Shown here piece by piece: positions 7,545 to 13,507 of a stretch of DNA of 13,507 nucleotides (position 1 is the first letter of the stretch; each line of letters begins with the position of its first letter). This DNA comes from Deltaproteobacteria bacterium RIFCSPLOWO2_02_56_12 (GTDB lineage: Bacteria; Desulfobacterota; Binatia; UBA9968). The notes beneath the pieces were generated by a model. That model saw only the letters and a list, made by a program, of their open reading frames with translations. It was not told the DNA's origin and ran no database searches. The translations under genes were made by a program, and so were the position numbers. The stretch is taken from positions 5,306 to 18,812 of the forward strand of contig MGRY01000158.1 in assembly GCA_001799045.1 (NCBI GenBank), in the 5' to 3' direction.

Positions 7545-7573
7545 TTGACAGGGCGCGCTTTGCGCGATAACTT
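7545..7573 (+). promoter_or_regulatory. Candidate promoter of the bicupin operon
   Basis: A perfect TTGACA -35 hexamer (7545-7550) is followed after 17 bases by TAACTT (7568-7573), which keeps the key T, A and final T of the -10 box. It lies 35 bases upstream of the bicupin ATG. The spacer contains a perfect GC dyad, CGCGC-TTT-GCGCG (7554-7566), that could be an operator. The -35 is convincing; the -10 is only fair. Confidence 0.45.
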
Positions 7574-7608
7574 GCGCCGTTGAAGCAAAACCAAGGGAGG
7601 GATTGTCT

Positions 7609-8667
7609 ATGGCCTCTAAGGCAGTGAAAGAGTTTGAAGTTCATCCCTACGTGCAGTTCATGATGGACAAATACAGTCCCTATCGGAGGTGGATTGAATC
7701 CGAAGGAATTCCTATCGTGAGCGGTTCCTATGTCGCGGATGTTCGCACCCTGGAGCTGGGGGACTGGAAGAGGAGAGGAGGAAAGGGCGCCTATTTGAGC
7801 TTTTCCGACCAGTTGGTCGCTGACGGCTACGTTTGCGAGATTCCCCCCGGCGGGAACCTGAAACCGCACAGACAGCTCTATGAGGAGATCATCCTGATCG
7901 CTGCCGGCAGGGGCGCAACGACTATTTGGTACGATGGGTTTCCGAAGCGAACCTTCGAGTGGGAAAGAGGCAGCCTCTTCGCCATTCCTCTTAACGCATG
8001 GCATCAGCACTTTAACGCCAGCGGGAGCGAGCCGGCCAGATACATGGCGCTCACCAGCGCGCCGGTGGCCTTCGAACTCTACCGCGACCCGCAGTTCATC
8101 TTCAACACCAGCTACCTGTTCAAGGATCGCTTTAACCCGGAGGAAGAGGATTTTTTCAGCAAGGAGGGGAAATACTACACGGAATACTACGGCGGCATCC
8201 TGCACTCAAACTTTATCGCCGACATCAGGAAGATCAACCTGGTGCCGCGGGAAAAGAGGGGTAAGGGGACGCGGAACATGTACATCCACATGGCCGGCAG
8301 CGCCATGCTCGCCCATGTCTCCCAGTTCCCGGTGGGGAGGTACAAGAAGGCCCACCGTCATGGACCCGGGGCACATGTCTGCCTGCTGGATTCGACTGGC
8401 TACACGCTCATGTGGGATGAAGGGGAGGCGCCCAAAAAGTACGACTGGCACGAGGGCAGCGTACTCTCGCCTCCCGCGGGGACCTGGCACCAGCACTACA
8501 ACACGGGAAAAGAGCCGTGTAAGTTCGTTGCCCTGCATGCCAACACCGCGGTGCAGAGGGAGGAGAAGGGGGTCGAGCAGATCGAATTTGAAGACGAGGA
8601 TTCTTCTATGAGGAAGCTGTACGAGGAGGAGTGCGCTAAGAGCGGTGTTAAGCCGGATATGGGATAA
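7609..8667 (+). CDS. Double-cupin protein
   Basis: Bicupin of 352 residues. Cupin 1 covers about residues 75-150 (PPGGNLKPHRQLYEE, His87; closing strand with NAWHQHFN, 130-136). Cupin 2 covers about 230-312 (GRYKKAHRHGPGAHV with His249, His251 and His256; closing GTWHQHYNTG). Such proteins are often Fe- or Mn-dependent dioxygenases, oxidases or decarboxylases, or sugar-type isomerases, but I do not recognise a named subfamily. Cupin 2 has the HxH pair with a His in place of the usual Glu; in cupin 1 the pair is degenerate (HRQ). Domain 2 is therefore the likelier metal site, with WHQH supplying another His. I start at the ATG at 7609, 7 bases after AAGGGAGGG; an in-frame TTG at 7603 is less likely. 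First gene of the plus-strand operon, 11 bases before the next. No signal peptide. Confidence 0.85.
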   Translation: MASKAVKEFEVHPYVQFMMDKYSPYRRWIESEGIPIVSGSYVADVRTLELGDWKRRGGKGAYLSFSDQLVADGYVCEIPPGGNLKPHRQLYEEIILIAAGRGATTIWYDGFPKRTFEWERGSLFAIPLNAWHQHFNASGSEPARYMALTSAPVAFELYRDPQFIFNTSYLFKDRFNPEEEDFFSKEGKYYTEYYGGILHSNFIADIRKINLVPREKRGKGTRNMYIHMAGSAMLAHVSQFPVGRYKKAHRHGPGAHVCLLDSTGYTLMWDEGEAPKKYDWHEGSVLSPPAGTWHQHYNTGKEPCKFVALHANTAVQREEKGVEQIEFEDEDSSMRKLYEEECAKSGVKPDMG

Positions 8668-8678
8668 GGAGGAGGACA

Positions 8679-9410
8679 ATGTACGGATGGAAGGCACGAG
8701 TCGGACATGTCAGCGCTTCCAGGGGCGATGCCTTTGTTTACGAGTTCTATCGCATGATGCCCGAGGAGTTCATGTTGCTCAACACTACCGGCAGAATCCG
8801 CCAACTGGCGGATGATCATATCAAGAAGCAGCTTGAGTTTATCGAGGATGCCGCCGTGGATCTTGAGCAGGCCGGCGCCGATGTGGTGATTGCGGGCGGC
8901 TCGCCCATGTTCACCATGATGGGTTACGGAAGCGATGTCGAGGTGACCCAACATATTCAATCGAAGCTCAAAGTACCGTTTACCCTGGGGATCACGGCGG
9001 AGATGGAGTCGATGCGCAAGCTGGGAATTAAGAAGCCGGTGGTCGTGACTCCCCACCGGGACGACATGAATGAGCGGCTCGCCGGGTTTCTCACCAAGGC
9101 CGGATTCGAGGTGAAGAAGGTCGGCGGCTTGGGAATTCTCAAAAATGCTGAAATAGGAGCCCAGCACGAATACGTTTCCTACAGGCTGGCAAGAAAACTC
9201 TTCTCTGAAGCGCCGGATGCCGATGGGATCTTTCTCCACTGCCCTCGCTGGCCCACCATTCGGACGATTCCTCTCCTGGAAGAGGAATTAGGTAAACCGG
9301 TGGTCAGCTCGACGCAGGCCATGATCTGGCAATGCCTTAAGATGATCCGGGTAAAGGTCAAGGTGGACGGGTGGGGCAGGCTTATGGAAACGTTGAATGA
9401 AGCACCGTAA
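8679..9410 (+). CDS. Arylmalonate decarboxylase-like protein (Asp/Glu racemase superfamily)
   Basis: Cofactor-independent enzyme of the aspartate/glutamate racemase superfamily, 243 residues. Members with two active-site cysteines are racemases or maleate isomerases. Here the first position is Gly73-Gly74-Ser75 (IAGGSPMF) and only the second Cys is present (DGIFLHCPRW, Cys188). This Gly/single-Cys pattern matches what I recall of arylmalonate decarboxylase (Gly74, Cys188), as does the segment DDMNERLAGFL (128-138), nearly the same in that enzyme. A decarboxylase of a malonate-type or vinylogous acid is thus more likely than a racemase. The start ATG follows AAGGAGGAGG; the gene is 11 bases after the bicupin and 35 before the amidohydrolase. 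Maleate isomerase-like or unknown activity remains possible because substrate-pocket residues diverge. Confidence 0.85.
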   Translation: MYGWKARVGHVSASRGDAFVYEFYRMMPEEFMLLNTTGRIRQLADDHIKKQLEFIEDAAVDLEQAGADVVIAGGSPMFTMMGYGSDVEVTQHIQSKLKVPFTLGITAEMESMRKLGIKKPVVVTPHRDDMNERLAGFLTKAGFEVKKVGGLGILKNAEIGAQHEYVSYRLARKLFSEAPDADGIFLHCPRWPTIRTIPLLEEELGKPVVSSTQAMIWQCLKMIRVKVKVDGWGRLMETLNEAP

Positions 9411-9426
9411 GTCGGGGCTGTAGTTT

Positions 9427-9435
9427 AAGGAGGGG
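9427..9435 (+). promoter_or_regulatory. Ribosome-binding site supporting a TTG start
   Basis: AAGGAGGGG, 10 bases before the TTG at 9446. No ATG or GTG in the right frame lies near it, and the first in-frame ATG (codon 24) would cut the first conserved beta strand. This site therefore decides the start of the amidohydrolase. Confidence 0.7.
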
Positions 9436-9445
9436 AAATAGTTCG

Positions 9446-11173
9446 TTGACAGAGAAAAAAACGCCCATCGTGATTCAGGGAGGCCGGCTGATCGACGGAA
9501 ATGGCGGCAAACCCATGGAGCGCGCCACCGTCATTATCGAGGGCAACCGCATCAAAAGGGTAGCTCAGGGAAAGGTGGATTTTCCTAAAGAGGCCCGTCT
9601 CATTGAAGCCGGCGGAAAGACGATTCTTCCCGGTCTGATAGACAACCACGTACACTATCGCAATCACAGCGGTGAGTTGTTTCTCGCCCACGGGGTGACC
9701 TCGGTTCGAGACCTGGGCAACCCTGTGGACTGGATCCTGGCGCAGAGAGATGCGATCGCATTGGGGAAGGTCCGGGGCCCAAGGATCTTTTGTGCCGGCG
9801 GCGGCTTCTACGGCAAAGCGACTCGGGGACACCACATGGTGCCGACTAACCCGGAAGAGGGCCGGAGGATGATGAGGAGATTAATCGAGCGAGGCGTAGA
9901 TTACGCAAAGATCCACCTGGGTGTTCCGCTCGACATCACCCGAGCCGTCGCGGACGAGGCCCACTCCGTCGGGATGAGGGTCTCAGGTCATTTAGAGGCG
10001 AGCCTCATTCCCTACGCCGAGGCCGGTGTGGACGGGGTGGAACATGCCACCGGGTGCGCTGAAGCGACGATAAGAAGCAGCGAAGGTATTAGAAAATTCC
10101 AAGGGCTCAATCTGTGGTTGCAGAAATTTTTGGGTCCCTGGACGCTGGCTGAAACGAAGCACTTTCCTGAGGTCACCGAGTCATTGGCGCGGAAAGGGGT
10201 CTTCATCGAGCCCACCATGGTCCTCTGGGGCGCCTCTTTGGGGATGAGGAAAAAGTGGGAGAGGGAGGACTATGAGCTTCTTAAAGAGCCCGGCCTTTCC
10301 TATATTCCTGAGGACCAGAGGCTTCTCTGGCTGGATCACCATTATGCGGCTTACGGGGCTAGAGTCAGAGATGAGCCCAAACGAGATGTCGTGATCGGGA
10401 ATCGTTACTCGATTTACGGGATCCTCCCTGAAGAGCAGCTAAGAGAGGGCCACGGGAGGTTGCAGGAGTTTCTCTGTCGACTGGTGCAGGCCGGAGGCAA
10501 CGTGGTCACCGGCACGGACTCGGGTGCCGCCGACATTCCCGGGATCAGTCTCCATCGGGAGCTGGAGTTCATGGTTGCCGCAGGCCTCAGTCCCATGCAG
10601 GCGATTCAGGCGGCAACCAAGGTGGGAGCAGATTATCTGGGCAAGGAAAAGGAGTTGGGAACCGTGGAGGAGGGAAAGCTTGCGGACTTGATTGTCGTCG
10701 CAGGAGACCCCCTGGAGAATATTACCCATACCCGCAGGATCGACAATGTGATCAAAGATGGGGAGATTGTGGATACGCGCTATCATGAAAGCTTTTCCAA
10801 TCCCATCCCCCGACCTACAAGCGTGGAGTTCTACGGTTACCCGAACCCCAAGCTTGAGGAGGTCTCCCCGAAGGTGATCAGTGAGGGAGATGGAGAGACA
10901 GAGTTGGTTTTAAAAGGAAAAGATTTTTTTCCCGCTTCCATCGTCTGTTTTGGTGCGAACCCCATTCCCACACGCTTTACCAATCAGGAGGAGATCCGGG
11001 CAGCCCTTCCCTCCCACTTGGTGCACGCGGGAACTTTCCCAATCGTGGTGATTAACCCCAAGCCCAGAGAGTTTCCCGACGGGGGAGGGGTCTCGAACCC
11101 TCTCCCCCTCATTATAAAATTTGTAGATGCCAACTTCCCCCAATCTTATAGAGGAGCCGAAAAAATCAACTGA
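9446..11173 (+). CDS. Metal-dependent amidohydrolase fused to a C-terminal IPT/TIG-like domain
   Basis: Imidazolonepropionase/prolidase-like amidohydrolase (575 residues). The N-terminal beta-sandwich half is about 1-60 (IVIQGGRLIDGNGG, TVIIEGNRI). The TIM barrel carries the metal ligands His68 and His70 (DNHVHY), probably Lys155 (DYAKIHLG, bridging carbamate), His182 (SGHLEA), His200 (VEHATG) and Asp358 (TGTDSGA). The barrel ends with a canonical tail, TVEEGKLADLIVVAGDPL (406-423). About residues 455-560 form an extra domain with the IPT/TIG pattern: PNPKLEEVSPKVI, ELVLKGKDFFPASIVCFG, RAALPSHLVHAGTFPIVVINP. Family members normally stop near 420-450. It hydrolyses an amide, ester or cyclic C-N bond of unknown substrate. 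The start is TTG. No signal peptide is seen, which is odd because TIG domains are mostly extracytoplasmic. Gaps: 35 bases upstream, 23 downstream. Confidence 0.9.
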   Translation: MTEKKTPIVIQGGRLIDGNGGKPMERATVIIEGNRIKRVAQGKVDFPKEARLIEAGGKTILPGLIDNHVHYRNHSGELFLAHGVTSVRDLGNPVDWILAQRDAIALGKVRGPRIFCAGGGFYGKATRGHHMVPTNPEEGRRMMRRLIERGVDYAKIHLGVPLDITRAVADEAHSVGMRVSGHLEASLIPYAEAGVDGVEHATGCAEATIRSSEGIRKFQGLNLWLQKFLGPWTLAETKHFPEVTESLARKGVFIEPTMVLWGASLGMRKKWEREDYELLKEPGLSYIPEDQRLLWLDHHYAAYGARVRDEPKRDVVIGNRYSIYGILPEEQLREGHGRLQEFLCRLVQAGGNVVTGTDSGAADIPGISLHRELEFMVAAGLSPMQAIQAATKVGADYLGKEKELGTVEEGKLADLIVVAGDPLENITHTRRIDNVIKDGEIVDTRYHESFSNPIPRPTSVEFYGYPNPKLEEVSPKVISEGDGETELVLKGKDFFPASIVCFGANPIPTRFTNQEEIRAALPSHLVHAGTFPIVVINPKPREFPDGGGVSNPLPLIIKFVDANFPQSYRGAEKIN

Positions 11174-11196
11174 AGTTCTTTAGAGAGGAGACAGCG

Positions 11197-12228
11197 ATGT
11201 ACCCATACAAAATTTTATCCAGTCGGATGATCTACGGCCTTGCGCTGAATATGCTTCTGTTTCTGGCGTACTCGCACGTTGGCCGCGCCGAATCGATCGA
11301 CGAGTTGTACGAGAAGGCAAAAAAGGAGGGCGGGAAGCTGGTTCTCTATGCGCCTCTTTCTACGAGAACCCAAGAAGTGGTGCTCCCAACCTTTGAAAAA
11401 CGTTTCCCCGGAATCAAAATCGATCACATCGATGCCACCTCTGACGCGCTGGTGACCCGGGCAGTGACCGAAGCGCGCGGGGGTAAGGTCTTCGGCGACA
11501 TATTCGCCGCAACTTTGGCGTACATAACGCGGATGAGAAATCAGAAGCTCCTGGTGGATATGGCGCTACCCGAGGCGGCGGCTTACCCGAATAACCTCAA
11601 GGGCTCGTATTGGGTAGCGACGGACACCCAGTTTTATGTTGCCGGCTGGAACACGAATCTGCTCAAGAAGGGGAAGGATCCGAGACAGTTTGAAGATTTT
11701 GCTGATCCCAGATGGAAAAAGAGGCTCATCGCCGAGCCGCGTGATTTCCAGTTGCTGCTGGGGCTCGCCAAATACAAGTACAACAGCGATGAAAAGGCGA
11801 TCGATCTGTTGAAGAAAATTGCGCTCAACAACGTTGAGTTCCATAAAGGCCACTCGCAACTGGCCGAGCTTCTGGTTGCGGGTCAGGCCGAGGTCTGCAT
11901 GACTTGCTACTCGCACCACTTTCCCCCGCGGATAAAGAAGGGCGGGCCAATTCAGTCGATGCTTACCGAGGGCGTCGGCGAGGTCGGCGGCACCGTTGCG
12001 ATCTTTAAGGATGCGCCCCATCCGAACACCGCTCTGCTCTGGGCGCGTTGGATCATCAGCGAAGAGGGGCAAAAAGTCTATGCCCAAGCCGGCGAGACTC
12101 CGGCCCATCCAAAAGTAGAGCCGGTTGAGAAGACGCGACCGGCAAAGATTTACCTGCTGAGCGTTGATGATGTGAAGGAGTTTCCCAGGTATGAGAAGCT
12201 CTGGAAAGAGATCTTCCAGCTCCGTTGA
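11197..12228 (+). CDS. Secreted extracellular solute-binding protein (ABC-type, Fbp/AfuA-like)
   Basis: Periplasmic substrate-binding protein, 343 residues. The N-terminus is a Sec signal: MYPYKILSSR, then a hydrophobic core (about 11-25, MIYGLALNMLLFLAY), with likely cleavage after Ala31 (GRA-ES). The mature part begins with SIDELYEKAKKEGGKLVLYAPLS and continues with LPTFEKRFPGIKI and KVFGDIFAAT, typical of family 1 binding proteins related to ferric-iron and small-anion binders. Start ATG at 11197 with GAGGAGA upstream. It is the last gene of the plus-strand operon. No permease or ATPase lies next to it, so it is either an orphan binding protein served by a transporter elsewhere or a sensor-type protein. 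Co-location with catabolic genes suggests uptake of the substrate and not iron (inference). It converges with the next gene, leaving 15 bases and no visible terminator. Confidence 0.9.
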   Translation: MYPYKILSSRMIYGLALNMLLFLAYSHVGRAESIDELYEKAKKEGGKLVLYAPLSTRTQEVVLPTFEKRFPGIKIDHIDATSDALVTRAVTEARGGKVFGDIFAATLAYITRMRNQKLLVDMALPEAAAYPNNLKGSYWVATDTQFYVAGWNTNLLKKGKDPRQFEDFADPRWKKRLIAEPRDFQLLLGLAKYKYNSDEKAIDLLKKIALNNVEFHKGHSQLAELLVAGQAEVCMTCYSHHFPPRIKKGGPIQSMLTEGVGEVGGTVAIFKDAPHPNTALLWARWIISEEGQKVYAQAGETPAHPKVEPVEKTRPAKIYLLSVDDVKEFPRYEKLWKEIFQLR

Positions 12229-12243
12229 AGTGATGTTTAGGTC

Positions 12244-13095
12244 TCACTTTCCCAGCACGCAGTTGGCGATGTCGATGCAGCGCGCGAACCAGACCTTCGG
12301 GTGACGTTTGGCGTACCTGATAAACTTCTCCAGCGCCGCAGCCCGGCCCGGAGTTCCAGACACGTAGGGATGGACGCAATAGGCCATCCGCATGGGATGT
12401 CTCTTGGATTCAGCATATACGGCGTCAAATTCGTCTTTAAGAAACTGAAAGGCATCTGTCGGGGTCTTCATCGCGCCATAGATGCCGAAGATGTCGTAGT
12501 CCGTATGGCCCGGGACCTTGTAGGGGACCTCGACCAGCACTTTGTCTTTCACGGGGATCTTATACGGAAAATCGGAGTCGAAGAAATCGCCGTGCCAGAC
12601 AAAGCCCTCCTCCAGCAAAAGCTCAAGGGTATTTTCCGTAGGCCGGGTGCCCGGCGAGATCCAGCCGACGGGTCTTTGGCCCGAGGCCTTCTCCAGAGCG
12701 GTGACCGATTTTTGGATCGCCTCTCTCTCCTGGTCGCGCGTCATCATAAACAGTTGCGCGGATTGGTCGTACGAGTGGGCGGCAATCTCGTGCCCGCGTT
12801 GGCTAAGCTCTTTTAGGATTACTGGCTCTTTTTCCGCCGCCAGACCGCTGATAAAGCATGTGCCCTTAACCTGGTTCCTGTCGAGGATATCCATGATACG
12901 CCAAACCCCCGATTTGAAAGCGTACTCCGTGCTGGTCAAGACCATATAGTCGGTCTTGGACACGGAATCGCGCGGTTGAGGATCTCTGCCCCACATCCGC
13001 CTTGTCTGACGCGACCACCATTCGTGCGTGACGTTGATCGTAACCGCGACTCTTGCCCCCTTGGGCCACTTTACCGGTTCGTTTCTCAAGCTCAT
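12244..13095 (-). CDS. Polysaccharide deacetylase-fold protein (PuuE-like)
   Basis: NodB/polysaccharide deacetylase superfamily protein, 283 residues, of the short branch that includes the allantoinase analogue PuuE and peptidoglycan deacetylase-like proteins. Fold markers are VAVTINVTHEWW (16-27, in place of the canonical TFDD strand), GTCFISGLAAEKEP (78-91), GHEIAAHSYDQ (101-111), SPGTRPTENTLELLLEEGF (147-165) and YCVHPYVSG (239-247, His242). The canonical H-x3-H metal pair is H-x3-Q here (His107, Gln111), so the metal site departs from classic deacetylases. Substrates in this branch include cyclic ureides and other amides; a link to sugar deacetylation is not implied. Start ATG at 13095, with AAGGGGG at a longish distance. 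It lies 58 bases downstream of the ornithine cyclodeaminase-like gene, probably in the same transcript. No signal peptide. Confidence 0.88.
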   Translation of the reverse strand: MSLRNEPVKWPKGARVAVTINVTHEWWSRQTRRMWGRDPQPRDSVSKTDYMVLTSTEYAFKSGVWRIMDILDRNQVKGTCFISGLAAEKEPVILKELSQRGHEIAAHSYDQSAQLFMMTRDQEREAIQKSVTALEKASGQRPVGWISPGTRPTENTLELLLEEGFVWHGDFFDSDFPYKIPVKDKVLVEVPYKVPGHTDYDIFGIYGAMKTPTDAFQFLKDEFDAVYAESKRHPMRMAYCVHPYVSGTPGRAAALEKFIRYAKRHPKVWFARCIDIANCVLGK

Positions 13096-13153
13096 GATCG
13101 ATTTAGTCCCCCTTGAAATTTTTTCCCGTACCGCAGCTTATAAAGATCCCGGA

Positions 13154-13507
13154 TCAAAAAGGCAAAACTGTCCCCGCTCCTGTCTCCAGTGCGCACCGGT
13201 AAACCCAATCAGCGATGGCGATGTCCTGGTTGACGAGACCGATGGCGCGCATGAAGATGCGCTCCCGATCCGATTCTCGCCCCGGTTTAAGCCCTGCAAT
13301 CAGATCAGGCAGCTCGGCGTAGATATCACTCCTGGTGAGGAAGCCCTCTTTTAACATCCGCTCCAGATCGGATTTTTTCTTGCAGTGCTCCCAGCTATCG
13401 ACGACAAACTTATCCGCCTTCTTATAAACCGCGTCTTCCATCTCCTGATGCTTTCCGATCGAATAAACAAAAACACCCTCCTCCAGCCATTCTTTACGGA
13501 CAAAAGG
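13154..13507 (-). CDS. Ornithine cyclodeaminase/mu-crystallin family protein (C-terminal part)
   Basis: C-terminal 117 residues or so of an NAD(P)-binding protein of the ornithine cyclodeaminase/mu-crystallin/ketimine reductase family (usually about 310-340 residues). The reading frame is open to the right edge, so the gene continues beyond the window; an ATG at 13441 is internal and not the start. The first visible residues, PFVRKEWLEEGVFVYSIGKH, match the family's segment in which the Rossmann domain is followed by a glycine turn. ADKFVVDSW and AIGLVNQDIAIADWVYRCALE are the usual C-terminal landmarks. Possible activities include an imine reductase, a dehydrogenase of amino or opine-like acids, or cyclodeamination; the substrate cannot be called. 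It precedes the deacetylase-fold gene in the same direction. Confidence 0.88.
   Translation of the reverse strand, partial: PFVRKEWLEEGVFVYSIGKHQEMEDAVYKKADKFVVDSWEHCKKKSDLERMLKEGFLTRSDIYAELPDLIAGLKPGRESDRERIFMRAIGLVNQDIAIADWVYRCALETGAGTVLPF

Noticed and set aside
7534..8205. Open frame of 223 codons on the minus strand opposite the bicupin
   Set aside because: It overlaps the divergent promoter region and a clear cupin gene, and its translation shows no family motifs.
8679..9410. Maleate cis-trans isomerase of a nicotinate-type pathway
   Set aside because: The first of the two catalytic cysteines is replaced by Gly, so the AMDase-like reading fits better. No maleamate amidohydrolase or 2,5-dihydroxypyridine dioxygenase was recognised.
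12226..12246. Bidirectional terminator between the convergent genes
   Set aside because: The 15-base gap has no stem-loop or T-run that I can see.
733..13095. Purine catabolism (xanthine dehydrogenase plus PuuE-type allantoinase)
   Set aside because: No urate oxidase, transthyretin-like hydrolase, allantoicase or ureidoglycolate gene is present, and the deacetylase-fold gene is in a different transcription unit. Both families have many other substrates.
13154..13441. A complete 95-residue small protein starting at 13441
   Set aside because: The frame stays open to the window edge and the upstream residues match the ornithine cyclodeaminase family, so this is the C-terminal part of a longer gene.

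Overview
The window looks like a stretch of bacterial chromosome. It is moderately GC-rich and gene-dense, with Shine-Dalgarno-led genes in tight operons and no introns. It holds 12 protein genes, two of them cut by the window edges. I found no RNA gene, insertion sequence, CRISPR array or taxonomic marker. The gene repertoire (molybdenum hydroxylase, several luciferase-like monooxygenases, a TIG-tailed amidohydrolase, an orphan binding protein) resembles catabolic regions of uncultivated soil or sediment bacteria such as Binatota, Rokubacteria, Tectomicrobia or environmental proteobacteria. That taxonomic statement is a weak inference.

Layout. (1) Bases 2-703 (+) hold the 3' end of a cysteine desulfurase-like class V aminotransferase. 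(2) Bases 733-7421 (-) form a six-gene operon. In transcription order it encodes a luciferase-like (LLM) flavin monooxygenase, an alpha/beta hydrolase with an odd nucleophile elbow, a second LLM monooxygenase, and the [2Fe-2S], molybdopterin and FAD subunits of a xanthine-dehydrogenase-family hydroxylase. A heptamer-repeat tract lies between the last two genes and supplies the C-terminal tail of the molybdopterin subunit. (3) Bases 7422-7608 are a 187-bp divergent promoter region with a 17-bp tandem direct repeat and a good -35 box. (4) Bases 7609-12228 (+) form a four-gene operon: a double-cupin protein, an arylmalonate-decarboxylase-like member of the Asp/Glu racemase superfamily, an amidohydrolase fused to an IPT/TIG-like domain, and a secreted solute-binding protein. 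(5) Bases 12244-13507 (-) hold a PuuE-type polysaccharide-deacetylase-fold protein and the C-terminal part of an ornithine cyclodeaminase/mu-crystallin family protein that runs off the window.

How it may work together (inference). The two divergent operons look like one catabolic locus. A binding protein captures a small organic compound. A cytoplasmic Mo-hydroxylase hydroxylates an (N-hetero)aromatic or aldehyde-like carbon. Two flavin monooxygenases oxidise the product further, and the alpha/beta hydrolase, bicupin, amidohydrolase and cofactor-free decarboxylase/isomerase cleave and trim it. No single known pathway matches the full set, so the substrate is unknown. The Mo subunit has the xanthine-dehydrogenase-type active-site loop, not the CO dehydrogenase form I loop, so this is not a carbon monoxide oxidation cluster.
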